A stretch of DNA of 49,083 nt from Bacillus sp. FJAT-29790 (GTDB lineage: Bacteria > Bacillota > Bacilli > Bacillales > Cytobacillaceae). Below the pieces are notes generated by a model. It saw only the letters and a program-made list of their open reading frames with translations, ran no database searches and was not told where the DNA came from. Shown here one piece after another: positions 8,121 through 16,897 of this stretch (the stretch's first letter is position 1; each line of letters starts with the position of its first letter). Location of the stretch: assembly GCF_019039215.1 (NCBI RefSeq), contig NZ_JAHNZZ010000001.1:2885314-2934396 (forward strand). Reading direction: 5' to 3'. The translations under genes were made by a program, and so were the position numbers.

Positions 8121-8663
8121 ATGAATTGCTGGAAGACGGTTAACTTTACAAAACAATATGGGTCACAAAGACTTTTTATTATGTCTTCCTTAACGACGTT
8201 ATTAACGTTTATATTTATCTATGTACCTGCTCAGTATTTATTTGAGGCCACAACATTTTATGATAATTATTTTTTATTATTTGTTGTTAGCCTATGGTTG
8301 ATGTACCCAATCCATAAATTTTTCCATTATTTACCGATTGCCCATCACAGTAGAAAAGTGAAAAAAAGCGTGACATTTAAATATGGCATCTTCCCGATCA
8401 TTCAGATAAGAGTTCATGAGCCTATGTCAAAATGGTTATTTATGTTCGCACTATTTACCCCGTTTTTGGTAATTAATAGCATATTGCTTTGGGCTTGTTT
8501 TATTTTTCCACATTACGTACACTATTTTACCATTTTACTAGCCTTTCACGTCGGACTTTGTTTGCCCGATTTGATTTGGGCAAAAAATGTGCTTTCTGCA
8601 CCAAATCGTTCATATATTGAAGAGAGCGAAGACGGCATTGAAATTTTGCTGCATAACAATTAG
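8121..8663 (+). CDS. DUF3267-like membrane protein
   Basis: The product is 180 residues with about four hydrophobic segments (near 20-38, 46-62, 105-125 and 130-150). Between the second and third is HKFFHYLPIAHH, a His-rich stretch. Layout and motifs resemble DUF3267, whose members are predicted zincin-like membrane peptidases. Peptidase activity is not shown and the HxxxH-type site is only suggestive. The ATG at 8121 is chosen because TTTGGAGGT ends 8 nt upstream; a longer frame starting at 8082 lacks a ribosome site. It sits between hpr and prsA. Confidence 0.7.
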   Translation: MNCWKTVNFTKQYGSQRLFIMSSLTTLLTFIFIYVPAQYLFEATTFYDNYFLLFVVSLWLMYPIHKFFHYLPIAHHSRKVKKSVTFKYGIFPIIQIRVHEPMSKWLFMFALFTPFLVINSILLWACFIFPHYVHYFTILLAFHVGLCLPDLIWAKNVLSAPNRSYIEESEDGIEILLHNN

Positions 8664-8676
8664 AAAACAGTCGATT

Positions 8677-8706
8677 AAAAAGGTATCCATCAGAGGATAC
8701 CTTTTC
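8677..8706 (+). terminator. Rho-independent terminator
   Basis: AAAAAGGTATCC pairs with GGATACCTTTT. Confidence 0.85.
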
Positions 8707-8887
8707 TATAACTGGGTAAAGCAAAATATTACTTTAACATCCTTAAATACTATCTTTTTTCAGCAGATTTTGTTATTGTAAATTAATACAAACGAATGGG
8801 TTGTCATTTGTCGCCAACTATTTTAAGTTTGTGCAGATCGGGCCCATTTCAATACACAAACTGACAGGTAGAAGGAGGGAATCTTCG

Positions 8888-9067
8888 ATGATCTCCATTT
8901 TTATTATCTTTGCTATTTTTATTTTATATAATATTAACAAGATGACAAATTCCCTTTGTCTTCAAAAGGAAATCCCTGAAGAGCGACAGCCTAAGGTATT
9001 CCGAACCATCAATATTTTAATCACAATCCTTTTAATCTCCTCCTTCGTGGAAATTCTTTTTGCTTAA
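8888..9067 (+). CDS. Small membrane protein, unknown
   Basis: The product is 59 residues: an N-terminal hydrophobic helix (MISIFIIFAIFILYNI), a polar, proline-containing middle (about 17-39) and a second hydrophobic helix at the C-terminus (ILITILLISSFVEILF). AGAAGGAGGG lies 7 nt before the ATG, which fixes the start; upstream in-frame ATG codons have no ribosome site. A strong terminator follows directly. I do not recognise the family, but the ribosome site and terminator support a real gene. Confidence 0.7.
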   Translation: MISIFIIFAIFILYNINKMTNSLCLQKEIPEERQPKVFRTINILITILLISSFVEILFA

Positions 9068-9070
9068 ATA

Positions 9071-9106
9071 GGAAAAGCGGTGGAATTTTATTTCCACCGC
9101 TTTTAT
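9071..9106 (+). terminator. Rho-independent terminator
   Basis: AAAAGCGGTGGAA pairs with TTCCACCGCTTTT across a short AT loop. Confidence 0.88.
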
Positions 9107-9134
9107 TTACATCGAATTACTTAGTAACGGGCAT

Positions 9135-9232
9135 CTATAACCACGAAGTGCCGATAACAACCAAGAGGATGAAAAGTACGACAAATCAATACAAATCCTC
9201 CGCCAAAACCAAATCCCCAGTTATATTTAATT
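9135..9232 (-). pseudogene. Frameshifted YjcZ-family sporulation gene
   Basis: On the minus strand a GGAGG site (9234-9238) is followed by codons for YNWGFGFGGGFVLI, then one extra T, after which the frame VVLFILLVVIGTSWL and a TAG stop resume. With the extra base removed, this is a canonical tiny YjcZ/YhdX-type protein (Gly/Phe-rich start plus one hydrophobic helix). No ATG stands at the expected start, so both the start codon and the frame are damaged. Confidence 0.65.
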
Positions 9233-9288
9233 TCCTCCGCCTTGCATCCATCCGATTAAATCATTAGATGGCATTTTTCCTTGTAAAT

Positions 9289-9346
9289 TACAGCCAAGAA
9301 GCCCCAACAATGATTAATAAAATAAACAATCGTAATCTTTTGCGAT
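9289..9346 (-). pseudogene. Duplicated C-terminal tail of a YjcZ-family gene
   Basis: A 35-bp sequence at 9296-9330 is an exact copy of 9368-9402 in the neighbouring intact gene, offset by 72 bp (24 codons). It continues that gene's reading frame after its stop. It encodes LFILLIIVGASWL and a TAA stop, the standard family ending, but has no start of its own. Confidence 0.7.
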
Positions 9347-9350
9347 CTTA

Positions 9351-9446
9351 CTAACAGAAAGTAAAGCAAGAAGCCCCAACAATGATTAATAAAATAAACA
9401 ATACTACGATTAACGCGAAACCACCGCCAAATCCAAAGCCACCCAT
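9351..9446 (-). CDS. YjcZ-family tiny sporulation protein
   Basis: The product is 31 residues: MGGFGFGGGFALIVV followed by one hydrophobic helix and a Cys-containing tail (GASCFTFC). AAGGGGGG lies just upstream of the ATG. The glycine/phenylalanine start and single helix are diagnostic of the YjcZ/YhdX group of very small sporulation-expressed membrane proteins; function unknown. The tail CFTFC differs from the usual SWL ending, apparently because a 72-bp in-frame tandem duplication displaced the original 3' end (see 9289-9346). Confidence 0.8.
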   Translation of the reverse strand: MGGFGFGGGFALIVVLFILLIIVGASCFTFC

Positions 9447-9647
9447 GAGAATCCCCCCTTTTTCATCTTACTACCCTATCCTATTCAACAGTCACTGTGT
9501 TCGAATAGGCATATAAATCAATAAACCCAATTTTCTTCCAGGTTTCATGTGTGGGTAAGAAGCTGTGTCCTATTTATCATATGTTTACCTGCTTCATACG
9601 GGATGGGTATTCGCCCATTTTTTCAAAAACAGAAACCCTTATTAATT

Positions 9648-9675
9648 TTGTTCCCTATTCCATTTGTGGTATAGT
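9648..9675 (+). promoter_or_regulatory. Probable sigma-A promoter of prsA
   Basis: TTGTTC at 9648-9653 and an extended -10, TGGTATAGT, with TATAGT at 9670-9675 are separated by 16 bp. The prsA start is about 50 bp downstream. Confidence 0.55.
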
Positions 9676-9725
9676 AGGTTTTGTGAAAACTGGTATTGAA
9701 ATAAATTCTTTTAGGAGTGTTCAAC

Positions 9726-10589
9726 ATGAAGAAATGGATGATATCCCTCTCCATCGCGGCTGGAGTTTTAGGATTAAGTGCATGCAATACTGCAAACAAT
9801 TCTGAAGCTGTCGTTGATACGAAAGCTGGAAACATTACAAAGGACGAGCTTTACAACGCGATGAAAGAAAAGTATGGTGAGCCGGTACTTCGAGAGCTTG
9901 TATATGAAAAAGTTCTTTCAGAGAAATACAAAGTAACCGACAAAGAATTAAACGAAAAAGTTGACGAGGCAAAAGAACAGCTAGGTGCGAACTTTGAGAT
10001 GGCCCTCATGCAATATGGATTGAAAAACGAGGAAGATTTAAAAGAAATGTTAAAGACTGGCCTTATGCAAGAAAAAGCGGCAATCAAAGACATTAAAGTG
10101 ACTGAAAAAGAACTAAAAGAATACTACGATAATTACAAGCCAGAAATAAAAGCCCGTCATATTTTAGTTGAAGATGAAAAAACAGCAAATGAAGTAAAGA
10201 AAAAATTGGATGAAGGCGCTAAATTTGAAGATTTAGCTAAAGAATATTCTAAAGATCCCGGCTCTGCAGCAAATGGCGGCGACCTTGGCTGGTTCGGACC
10301 TGGAAAAATGGTGCCTGAATTTGAAAATGCGGCCTATGCTCTAAAGGTAGATGAAATCAGTAAGCCCATTCAATCACAGCATGGCTTCCATATCATCCAA
10401 GTAACCGAGAAAAAAGAGAAAAAATCTTTTGATGAAATGAAGGAAAAAATGGAATACGAATTGAAAGTTTCAAAACTGGACGGGGAAAAAATCCAGAAAG
10501 CAATGGAACGAGAATTGAAAGATGCCAACGTAAAAGTTAATGATAAAGACTTAAAGGACATCTTAAAAAGTCCTGAACAGGCTCAATAA
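9726..10589 (+). CDS. prsA: Peptidyl-prolyl isomerase lipoprotein PrsA
   Basis: This is the extracytoplasmic foldase that assists post-translocational folding of secreted proteins at the membrane-wall interface. It has 287 residues. A lipoprotein signal runs from residue 1 to 19 with the lipobox GLSAC and Cys20 as lipidation site. The central parvulin (PpiC) domain runs from about residue 132 to 225 ([38 protein letters not shown]). Flanking helical, Lys/Glu-rich arms match PrsA. The ATG at 9726 is chosen because TAGGAGTG lies upstream; the earlier GTG lies within that site. Genes regulated by Hpr/ScoC lie nearby, but direct control is not visible. Confidence 0.95.
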   Translation: MKKWMISLSIAAGVLGLSACNTANNSEAVVDTKAGNITKDELYNAMKEKYGEPVLRELVYEKVLSEKYKVTDKELNEKVDEAKEQLGANFEMALMQYGLKNEEDLKEMLKTGLMQEKAAIKDIKVTEKELKEYYDNYKPEIKARHILVEDEKTANEVKKKLDEGAKFEDLAKEYSKDPGSAANGGDLGWFGPGKMVPEFENAAYALKVDEISKPIQSQHGFHIIQVTEKKEKKSFDEMKEKMEYELKVSKLDGEKIQKAMERELKDANVKVNDKDLKDILKSPEQAQ

Positions 10590-10980
10590 TAATTTGATTG
10601 GCTTGTGCGGCTGGATCTGGTTGATTGGCTCGACTAAACTTACGATCGTTTCATAAACAGCCTAACTAGAAAATGATAGCCAAACGCTACACTCTGCTAC
10701 TAAATAGCATTATGAAGCTGTTAAACAATATTGTGGACATAGTCGCGGGATCGATTTATCTTCCGAGAGGCGGGGTAAAAACAATGCTCCTGCGCCAAAG
10801 CGTATTCGAGGAAGCTTCGTACAGCTCGTCGCAAGGCAGCACGTATTAGCTCATTGAAGTAAGCTTCGATGTGATTGAAGTCAGCTGCCTTGCTATCGTA
10901 AAAACGGCTCTCTACAGGCAAAATCGCCCCGCTAATATTCATTTTCAACATAGGTCATTAATAAAGCCTTCTTTAAATCA
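10590..10980. other. Orphan intergenic sequence between prsA and yhaL
   Basis: About 390 bp without a supported gene. The stretch 10740-10930 is richer in GC than its surroundings (for example CTTCGTACAGCTCGTCGCAAGG). A 76-codon minus-strand frame (10721-10951) lacks a ribosome site and a recognisable product. It could be a remnant of another dispersed element or an unannotated RNA. Confidence 0.5.
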
Positions 10981-11012
10981 AAAACAGGTTCCCATGTTTG
11001 GAACCTGTTTTC
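10981..11012. terminator. Bidirectional terminator between prsA and yhaL
   Basis: AAAACAGGTTCC pairs with GGAACCTGTTTT around CATGTTT. A and T runs lie on both sides, between convergent genes. Confidence 0.8.
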
Positions 11013-11021
11013 ATTATATTT

Positions 11022-11213
11022 TTATACCTCAAGGGATTGTCGGCTTGCTCTTCTCGCCTCCCGCTCTTTTTCCAGCCTTTCCATATAAATCCTTCCTTCA
11101 AGCTCAATACTTTCATTTTCTTCCTCTCGTTCTTCCCTGCCTGTCCTTATCGCCATATATGCACTTAATAGTATCCCTATGGCAGCAAAGTAAACCCAAA
11201 TTGGGATGATCAT
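11022..11213 (-). CDS. yhaL: Sporulation protein YhaL
   Basis: The product is 63 residues with an N-terminal transmembrane helix (MIIPIWVYFAAIGILLSAYMA) followed by a strongly charged Arg/Glu helix (about residues 24-58). GGAGGAAG precedes the ATG. Sequence type and position between prsA and yhaM match B. subtilis YhaL, a sporulation-associated small membrane protein of unknown activity. Confidence 0.85.
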   Translation of the reverse strand: MIIPIWVYFAAIGILLSAYMAIRTGREEREEENESIELEGRIYMERLEKEREARRASRQSLEV

Positions 11214-11329
11214 TATTCTTCCTCCTCCGTCGAATGGTTTGTCCCACCTTAATAAACTTTATGCTGCCAAAGGAAAAATATGATTATGCCCCTCTATTTT
11301 CTACTAAATTGTAATTTTAGAAAGTAAAA

Positions 11330-11376
11330 TTCAAAAAACCGCCTCCCTATAACTCTAGGGAATGCGGTTTTTGAAA
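11330..11376 (-). terminator. Terminator after yhaM
   Basis: AAAACCGC pairs with GCGGTTTT, with an inner TCCCTA...TAGGGA stem. It immediately follows the yhaM stop codon, and the minus-strand side ends in a T-run. Confidence 0.85.
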
Positions 11377-12321
11377 TTATTTATGAAAAGTAGGTTTATA
11401 GAATGATCTGTTATCCAAGGCGAATACTCTTTCTGTGAACTCGCCTGGTTTGACTCTTTCAAGTGCGCGGTCAAGCATATTCATCTTTGCATCGAGGTTA
11501 TCAATATAATGAAGTATTTCAGCTTCTTTAATTAGCGGCGGCTTTGGACTTCCCCATTCTGCTTTTCCATGATGGGACAGAACTAAATGCTGCAGTACGA
11601 GCACTTCCTCACTAGTAATCGAAAGCTCATCAGCTGCCTTCCCAATTTCATTAACCATAATCGTAATATGGCCGAGTAAATTGCCTTCGATCGTATAAAC
11701 GGTAGAAATAGGGCCTGATAGCTCGATCACCTTTCCTAAGTCATGTAGAATGACACCAGCATATAGAAGGTCCTTATCAAGACTAGGGTAAAGTCCTGCG
11801 ATCACCTTTGCCAAGTCCAGCATCGAGACAACATGGTAAGCCAAACCCGAAACAAATTCATGATGGTTTTTTGTTGCGGCCGGATATTCGATAAATGCTT
11901 GCTGATGTTTTTTTAGTAAATGACGGGTTATCCTTTGGATATTCGGATTTTTCATTTCAAAAATATACTGGGTGATTTTCCCTGTCATTTCCTCTGTACT
12001 TAATGGGGCCGTTTCAAGGAAATCAGCCAGCTTTACATGATCCGCGGATGACGCCGGCCGTATTTGCCGGACTCTAAGTTGATTACGCCCCCGGTAGTTC
12101 AAGATGTCTCCCGATACTTTCACAATCGTTTCTGGGCTAAAGCTCTTTTCATCTCCATCCGAAACATCCCAAAGCTTTGCTTCTATTTCTCCACTCTGAT
12201 CCTGAAAAATCAGCGTTAAAAAAGGCTTCCCATTACTGGCTATTCCTTTGACAGTATTTTTTATTAGTAAAAAAAGATCGATTTGTTCGCCAACTTCATA
12301 ATAGACAATTCCTTTAGACAT
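11377..12321 (-). CDS. yhaM: 3'-5' exoribonuclease YhaM
   Basis: The product is 314 residues, the same as the B. subtilis enzyme. An N-terminal OB-fold (about residues 15-90) precedes a metal-dependent HD domain with [13 protein letters not shown] near 165 and [13 protein letters not shown] near 190, plus [14 protein letters not shown] near 250. YhaM degrades RNA and ssDNA 3' to 5' with Mn2+ or Co2+ in the cytoplasm. AGGGAG lies upstream of the ATG at a rather long spacing. It is downstream of yhaO-yhaN but separated from yhaN by 127 bp and a hairpin. Confidence 0.95.
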   Translation of the reverse strand: MSKGIVYYEVGEQIDLFLLIKNTVKGIASNGKPFLTLIFQDQSGEIEAKLWDVSDGDEKSFSPETIVKVSGDILNYRGRNQLRVRQIRPASSADHVKLADFLETAPLSTEEMTGKITQYIFEMKNPNIQRITRHLLKKHQQAFIEYPAATKNHHEFVSGLAYHVVSMLDLAKVIAGLYPSLDKDLLYAGVILHDLGKVIELSGPISTVYTIEGNLLGHITIMVNEIGKAADELSITSEEVLVLQHLVLSHHGKAEWGSPKPPLIKEAEILHYIDNLDAKMNMLDRALERVKPGEFTERVFALDNRSFYKPTFHK

Positions 12322-12396
12322 ACGTGAACCGACGCTCCCTTCTAGTAAAATAATATACCATATTGGCCCCTAACTCTACTAAACAACTCTATCTGG

Positions 12397-12427
12397 TGAA
12401 AAAAAAGTGATCGCCTCTCGAGGCATC
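12397..12427 (-). terminator. Terminator after yhaN
   Basis: On the minus strand GCCTCGAGAGGC is followed within 6 nt by eight T residues. A second hairpin, AAGCTTGCC/GGCAAGCTT (12433-12464), overlaps the yhaN stop. Confidence 0.65.
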
Positions 12428-12448
12428 CATATAAGCTTGCCCGCTGCA

Positions 12449-15448
12449 CTATACCGGCAAGCTTGTCTCCTTATTTACAAGTGCAATTTGTTCGTCTGAG
12501 AAATACGGCAGCAAATGCTTGTGACATGTAAAGAAGATAATCTGCCTGCCTGGTAAGCTTTTCAATAGACCAATAATCTTTTCCATTCTGATATGATCAA
12601 AGTTGACAAAGCTATCATCGATGATTATCGGAAAAGGAAACTTTGCATAAACAGTTTCTGCTAAGGCAAGCCTCAACGAAACGTAGATTTGCTCTGTCGT
12701 CGCCTGGCTTAGCTCATTCGCTTCAAATAAAAATCGCTCTTTGCTCTCAATAAGAAATCCGCTGGTGTCTTTTTTAGGATATATCCGGAGGTAATTCCCG
12801 TCAGTCAAATAACAAAGAAACTCCTCTGCTTTTTCCAGCAATAGGGGTAACCGCTCCTTTTTAAAGCTTTCAATTGTACGGTTAAGTATGTCCTTCGCCA
12901 TTGCAAATCGGGCCCATTCCTTTGCTTCAGCCTCAAGCTCCGCTTTTTTTTGTTTATAGGTGTGTAAGAGCTCTGCATATGTGCCGCCTTCTTCAATTAC
13001 CTGGATTTCATATTTCTTCTCTGCAAGCCGACTTTGTAAAAATGGAATGGCTTCTTTCAGTTCATCCAGCCTTTTAGCGATCATATTGCTTAAGTCGTTT
13101 GGATTTGAGATGTTCATATGCTCATCTATTTCATCTTCCTTAAGCGGTGACAGCTTGATTTGCCTACGAAGATCCTTCAACTCGTCATCGAGCTTAGCTT
13201 TTTTTTCTGCTAGCTTACCTGATTCTCTATATTGCTCTAGATTTTCCACGCTTGCAAGCTGAAGAAGCTTGCCCTGTTCGGATTGAAAATGCTCTAGCTC
13301 TATCTGAAGCTTTTTATACTCATCTTCCAGCTCTATAAGCTTGGCAGTTCTTTCCTCAAACTTGATTTGATTTTCCATCTCTTGTTTTAATCTTTTTCTT
13401 AATAAATAAGCAGTTTCCTGAAGATTAGATGATCCGCTTCCCCAAAAGGCAGTACTTAGCCAATTAAAGGCATTAATCATTTCATTCATATGTGAAGTTA
13501 CTGATTTGTGACTTTCGAGTGTCGCCTTCTTCTCTCGGAATAGTTCCTTTAGCTGTTCGATTAACTGAAAAGCATCATCTAAATACGAAAGAGCAATTTC
13601 CTTAGGAAGCAATAGTTCTTTTCCAAGTTCAATCATGAGCCTTTCATGCTTAAGTGTTTCTTTTTCCCATGATTCAAAAGCCAATAAAACTCTTTCATAT
13701 TGCTCATTTTGCTGCTTCCATTGTATATTGAAATGGCGAAGCTGCTCTGAAATTTCTTTGTCTTTCGCAAGGCGGTTTTCGATAAAAGCGATTTGTGAAA
13801 AGTCAGTCCCATTCATTTTTTGAACTAATCGCTTTTTCTTTTCTTCCAAAGCTTTTATTTCTTCTTTAACAAATTCATTGTCTGTGGAATCTGGCTTTCG
13901 GGAAAACATATAGAGCGCGAAAACAATTCCAATTGCGCCTGCAACGACAAGCGGCCATTCCGAACCCCATAGGCCCCATGCAATTAAGACACCAAATAGG
14001 CCAACAAACATATAAAATTGTGATCGATCTTGAACCTTTTTCCTGTTTATTTTTTCGTTCTCTCTTTTTTGCGTCTTACGAAGAAACTCAAGCCTGTCCT
14101 CTGTTTGCTTAAATTCTTGATCGATGAAATGTCTCGTCTCGGCATCTTTTATTTTTTCTTCAAGTGCCTCTCTTTCTATTTGCGGTAGGAGCTGTTGTTC
14201 TAAATCCTTTATTTTTCCTTCCGTTTCCTCAAGCAATTGCTTTTCTTCATTAAAAAGTTCATCCAAATCAATCTTTTTGGCTTTCAATCGCCTGAATTTC
14301 TCCCCGGCGCTTATGATTTTCTCTTTCATAAAAATACTCGTATTAATGGATAATAAATCTTCTTCCTGAATAGATAAATGCAGCTTTTCTCTCAAAATTG
14401 ATTCTTTTTGGCCATTTTCTTGAAGCTTGCCGTTCAGCTCCTTTTCCTCCTGCTGCAGCTTTTCTAATAAGGAAAGACTTTCAACCGCCGTAATAATTTC
14501 CGGCTCTTTGCTTAGCAGAAGCTCATCGGGCGCACTCCCCTCTAGCTCCCCCTTTAAAGTGCTCATTCTTTGCGAGATACTGGCGATTTGTCCTTCAATT
14601 GGCTTCATTATTTCATCCAAACGATCCAATCTCGTTATGCCATCAATGGGGAAGTGAATGCCATTAAATTGCTCTCGCTCTGCTTTTAACGTCTTTTCCT
14701 CTTCAATTAACGGCTTTATTTGCTTCCATGCGTCTAGTTTGGAAAGCTTATTCTGATTCACCAATTGTTCCTTTTGTTTTCCGGCTATATCACACTCTAA
14801 AGCTTCCGTTTCCTTCAGTAAAATCCAGTATTGTTCATTATGTAGTTTAGCTTTTTTCAATTCCTCGTGAAGCAGCTTTATTTCTTTTAGCTTTTCATTG
14901 ATGCTTGGCTTTTTCCCATTCGGTTTAAATCGGTTTTCGAGTTCCTTTTGAATGGTAGATTCAGCACGCAGCAGCTGATCGGTTCCAAGTGCTCCCGCAG
15001 AAAATAAAAACTTCCCCAACTCTTCGCTTTTCATCTGATGAACATTTTGCAGCCCATGGATATTGAAAGAGAAAATGGATTGATAGCGGGATTTATCAAC
15101 ATCGTGCAAAAGGTCCGTTAATAATTCTTCATCCCCTCTTGTCCCATCTTCGAGATGGACACTGACATCCCCCGACGCCTTCCCTTTTACCCGCTCAATG
15201 ACAGCCCTGCCTCTTTCCGGAAAAATGGCTGTTAACCGACCACCATATTTTGCGCCTTCCTTCGGTTCATACCTTAGCTCAGATTGCTGTTTTGTCGGAA
15301 AACCAAATAGTATGCTATGGATAAAAGCCATAATGGTTGATTTTCCTGCTTCATTCTCCCCATATATCACCTGAAGATCTTGCAGGCTTGAAATTTTCAG
15401 ATCTGACAGCTTGCCATACCCATAAATATGTAAATCCGTAATTTTCAT
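12449..15448 (-). CDS. yhaN: YhaN, SbcC/Rad50-like AAA ATPase
   Basis: The product is 999 residues. The N-terminal half of the ATPase has Walker A YGENEAGKST near residue 33. Two long coiled-coil arms follow, interrupted near residues 475-515 by a pair of hydrophobic segments (FYMFVGLFGVLIAWGLWG, PLVVAGAIGIVFALYMF). The C-terminal half has the signature ELSQATTEQIYVSLRLALAE and Walker B FPFPIIIDDSF. Rad50/SbcC-like proteins act with an Mre11/SbcD nuclease on DNA ends. The central hydrophobic pair could anchor this version to the membrane. Its partner yhaO lies 66 bp upstream. AAAGGAGG precedes the start. Confidence 0.93.
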   Translation of the reverse strand: MKITDLHIYGYGKLSDLKISSLQDLQVIYGENEAGKSTIMAFIHSILFGFPTKQQSELRYEPKEGAKYGGRLTAIFPERGRAVIERVKGKASGDVSVHLEDGTRGDEELLTDLLHDVDKSRYQSIFSFNIHGLQNVHQMKSEELGKFLFSAGALGTDQLLRAESTIQKELENRFKPNGKKPSINEKLKEIKLLHEELKKAKLHNEQYWILLKETEALECDIAGKQKEQLVNQNKLSKLDAWKQIKPLIEEEKTLKAEREQFNGIHFPIDGITRLDRLDEIMKPIEGQIASISQRMSTLKGELEGSAPDELLLSKEPEIITAVESLSLLEKLQQEEKELNGKLQENGQKESILREKLHLSIQEEDLLSINTSIFMKEKIISAGEKFRRLKAKKIDLDELFNEEKQLLEETEGKIKDLEQQLLPQIEREALEEKIKDAETRHFIDQEFKQTEDRLEFLRKTQKRENEKINRKKVQDRSQFYMFVGLFGVLIAWGLWGSEWPLVVAGAIGIVFALYMFSRKPDSTDNEFVKEEIKALEEKKKRLVQKMNGTDFSQIAFIENRLAKDKEISEQLRHFNIQWKQQNEQYERVLLAFESWEKETLKHERLMIELGKELLLPKEIALSYLDDAFQLIEQLKELFREKKATLESHKSVTSHMNEMINAFNWLSTAFWGSGSSNLQETAYLLRKRLKQEMENQIKFEERTAKLIELEDEYKKLQIELEHFQSEQGKLLQLASVENLEQYRESGKLAEKKAKLDDELKDLRRQIKLSPLKEDEIDEHMNISNPNDLSNMIAKRLDELKEAIPFLQSRLAEKKYEIQVIEEGGTYAELLHTYKQKKAELEAEAKEWARFAMAKDILNRTIESFKKERLPLLLEKAEEFLCYLTDGNYLRIYPKKDTSGFLIESKERFLFEANELSQATTEQIYVSLRLALAETVYAKFPFPIIIDDSFVNFDHIRMEKIIGLLKSLPGRQIIFFTCHKHLLPYFSDEQIALVNKETSLPV

Positions 15449-15514
15449 CCTTGCGCCTCCTTTTGTCCGTATAAAGTGAAACTTCTATCAGTGGGGGTTT
15501 TACTGCCCGTTAAA

Positions 15515-16729
15515 CTACGATAAAAGATTCACTAAAAGGTTTTCTGCCTCCTCCGCGAGTTTTCTTTTTTCGTCAACCGATACTCCTTCCAGAAATTTGC
15601 GTGCCGCTGGAGAATCATATAATGTAGAAATACTTCTATCTAGCTGTTCATACTCTTTAGCTGTTTTAAAAAGCTCATTGTAAAAATCAGATTCGTTCGC
15701 TAACTGTTCGCGGTTCCATTCGATTTTTTCAGTGATGGACAAATTGGAAATCCAGACAAATGCTTCTTCTTCCTTTTCTTCTTCCTGCAAGATTTCTAAC
15801 AGTTCTCCATTTTCAAGCGCCTTCAATTCTTGTGTTGGAATATTTACGTTCTCTAATGAAAGCGATAATAGAATCCCATGTTTTTCTTTCCGAGCTTTAT
15901 CAATTATTTCCCGGCACATTAAATAAATATCATGAAACGTTGAACATTCAGATGCATCAACGGTCAATTCCTTCCAAATCACAGTTGATGTTTCGATAAA
16001 TCCCAGATTGGCATCCGTGTCTGTCAAATGAACGCAATAACAGCCCTTCATTCCTGTTTCTTTCCGATGGCGCCCTTGGATATTACCCGGATAAATAACT
16101 GGGGGATGCTCACATAAAGTTTCCCGTTTATGGATATGACCGAGGGCCCAATAATCAAAGCCTTTATCGACCAAGTCTTTTAGCGTGAATGGGGCATATT
16201 TCCCATGGTCACTACTTCCGTCAAAATGGCCATGCAGAATACCAATATGAAAGTCCGCTCCCTCTTTTTTTGAATAATTATTGATCATTCGATCATACAC
16301 ATGCCTTTTCGGGTAACTGAAACCGTATAAATGAACGGATGATCCTCCGTTTTGTGAATATTTTACCGTCTCAACCTCATGTGAAAAAATATGAACATTT
16401 TCTGGCATTGGCAGATGTGCCCAATTCCCCTCCATATGATCATGATTACCATGCACGGCAAATACAGAAATATTCTTTTCTGCTAGGCGTTCCATTTCTT
16501 TGCGGAATCTCGTCTGGGCACGAATACTACGATCCTCCCCATCGAATAAATCGCCGGCGAGAATAACGAAATCAACATTGTGTACGAGAGCTGCATTTAC
16601 TATATTTGTTAATGCATCGAAAGTACTTTCCTGAAGCTTTCTAAAAATATTTTGCGGCAAATGCTTTAAGCCGATCATCGGGCTGTCCAAATGCAAATCC
16701 GCTGCATGGATAAAAGTTACCTTTTTCAT
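15515..16729 (-). CDS. yhaO: YhaO, SbcD/Mre11-like metallophosphoesterase
   Basis: The product is 404 residues with calcineurin-like phosphoesterase motifs in order: AADLHLDSPM near residue 10, LAGDLFDGED near 58, AVHGNHDHMEG near 93, GILHGHFDG near 163 and ALGHIHKRE near 195. These are the metal ligands of Mre11/SbcD nucleases. The C-terminal third is helical and is expected to contact YhaN. It is probably co-transcribed with yhaN as a DNA-processing pair; the activity is inferred from the family. Confidence 0.93.
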   Translation of the reverse strand: MKKVTFIHAADLHLDSPMIGLKHLPQNIFRKLQESTFDALTNIVNAALVHNVDFVILAGDLFDGEDRSIRAQTRFRKEMERLAEKNISVFAVHGNHDHMEGNWAHLPMPENVHIFSHEVETVKYSQNGGSSVHLYGFSYPKRHVYDRMINNYSKKEGADFHIGILHGHFDGSSDHGKYAPFTLKDLVDKGFDYWALGHIHKRETLCEHPPVIYPGNIQGRHRKETGMKGCYCVHLTDTDANLGFIETSTVIWKELTVDASECSTFHDIYLMCREIIDKARKEKHGILLSLSLENVNIPTQELKALENGELLEILQEEEKEEEAFVWISNLSITEKIEWNREQLANESDFYNELFKTAKEYEQLDRSISTLYDSPAARKFLEGVSVDEKRKLAEEAENLLVNLLS

Positions 16730-16897
16730 GTCAATTCCCTCTCGTTCTCTTTTTTACCATTTTAACCGATTGCGAAAGCGAATGCACGTTCTTACGAGTG
16801 AATTATTATTGTGTTTGAAATAGAAGAGATATTTCATATGTAGGCAATCGGTGGATCGCCGATTGCAGCAAATATGCCCTTTAAGATCTTACCTTTA

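Noticed and set aside
9551..9805. Frame overlapping the prsA promoter and start
   Set aside because: It runs through the promoter and the signal peptide in another frame; no ribosome site and no similarity.
10721..10951. 76-codon minus-strand frame after prsA
   Set aside because: No ribosome site and no recognisable protein.
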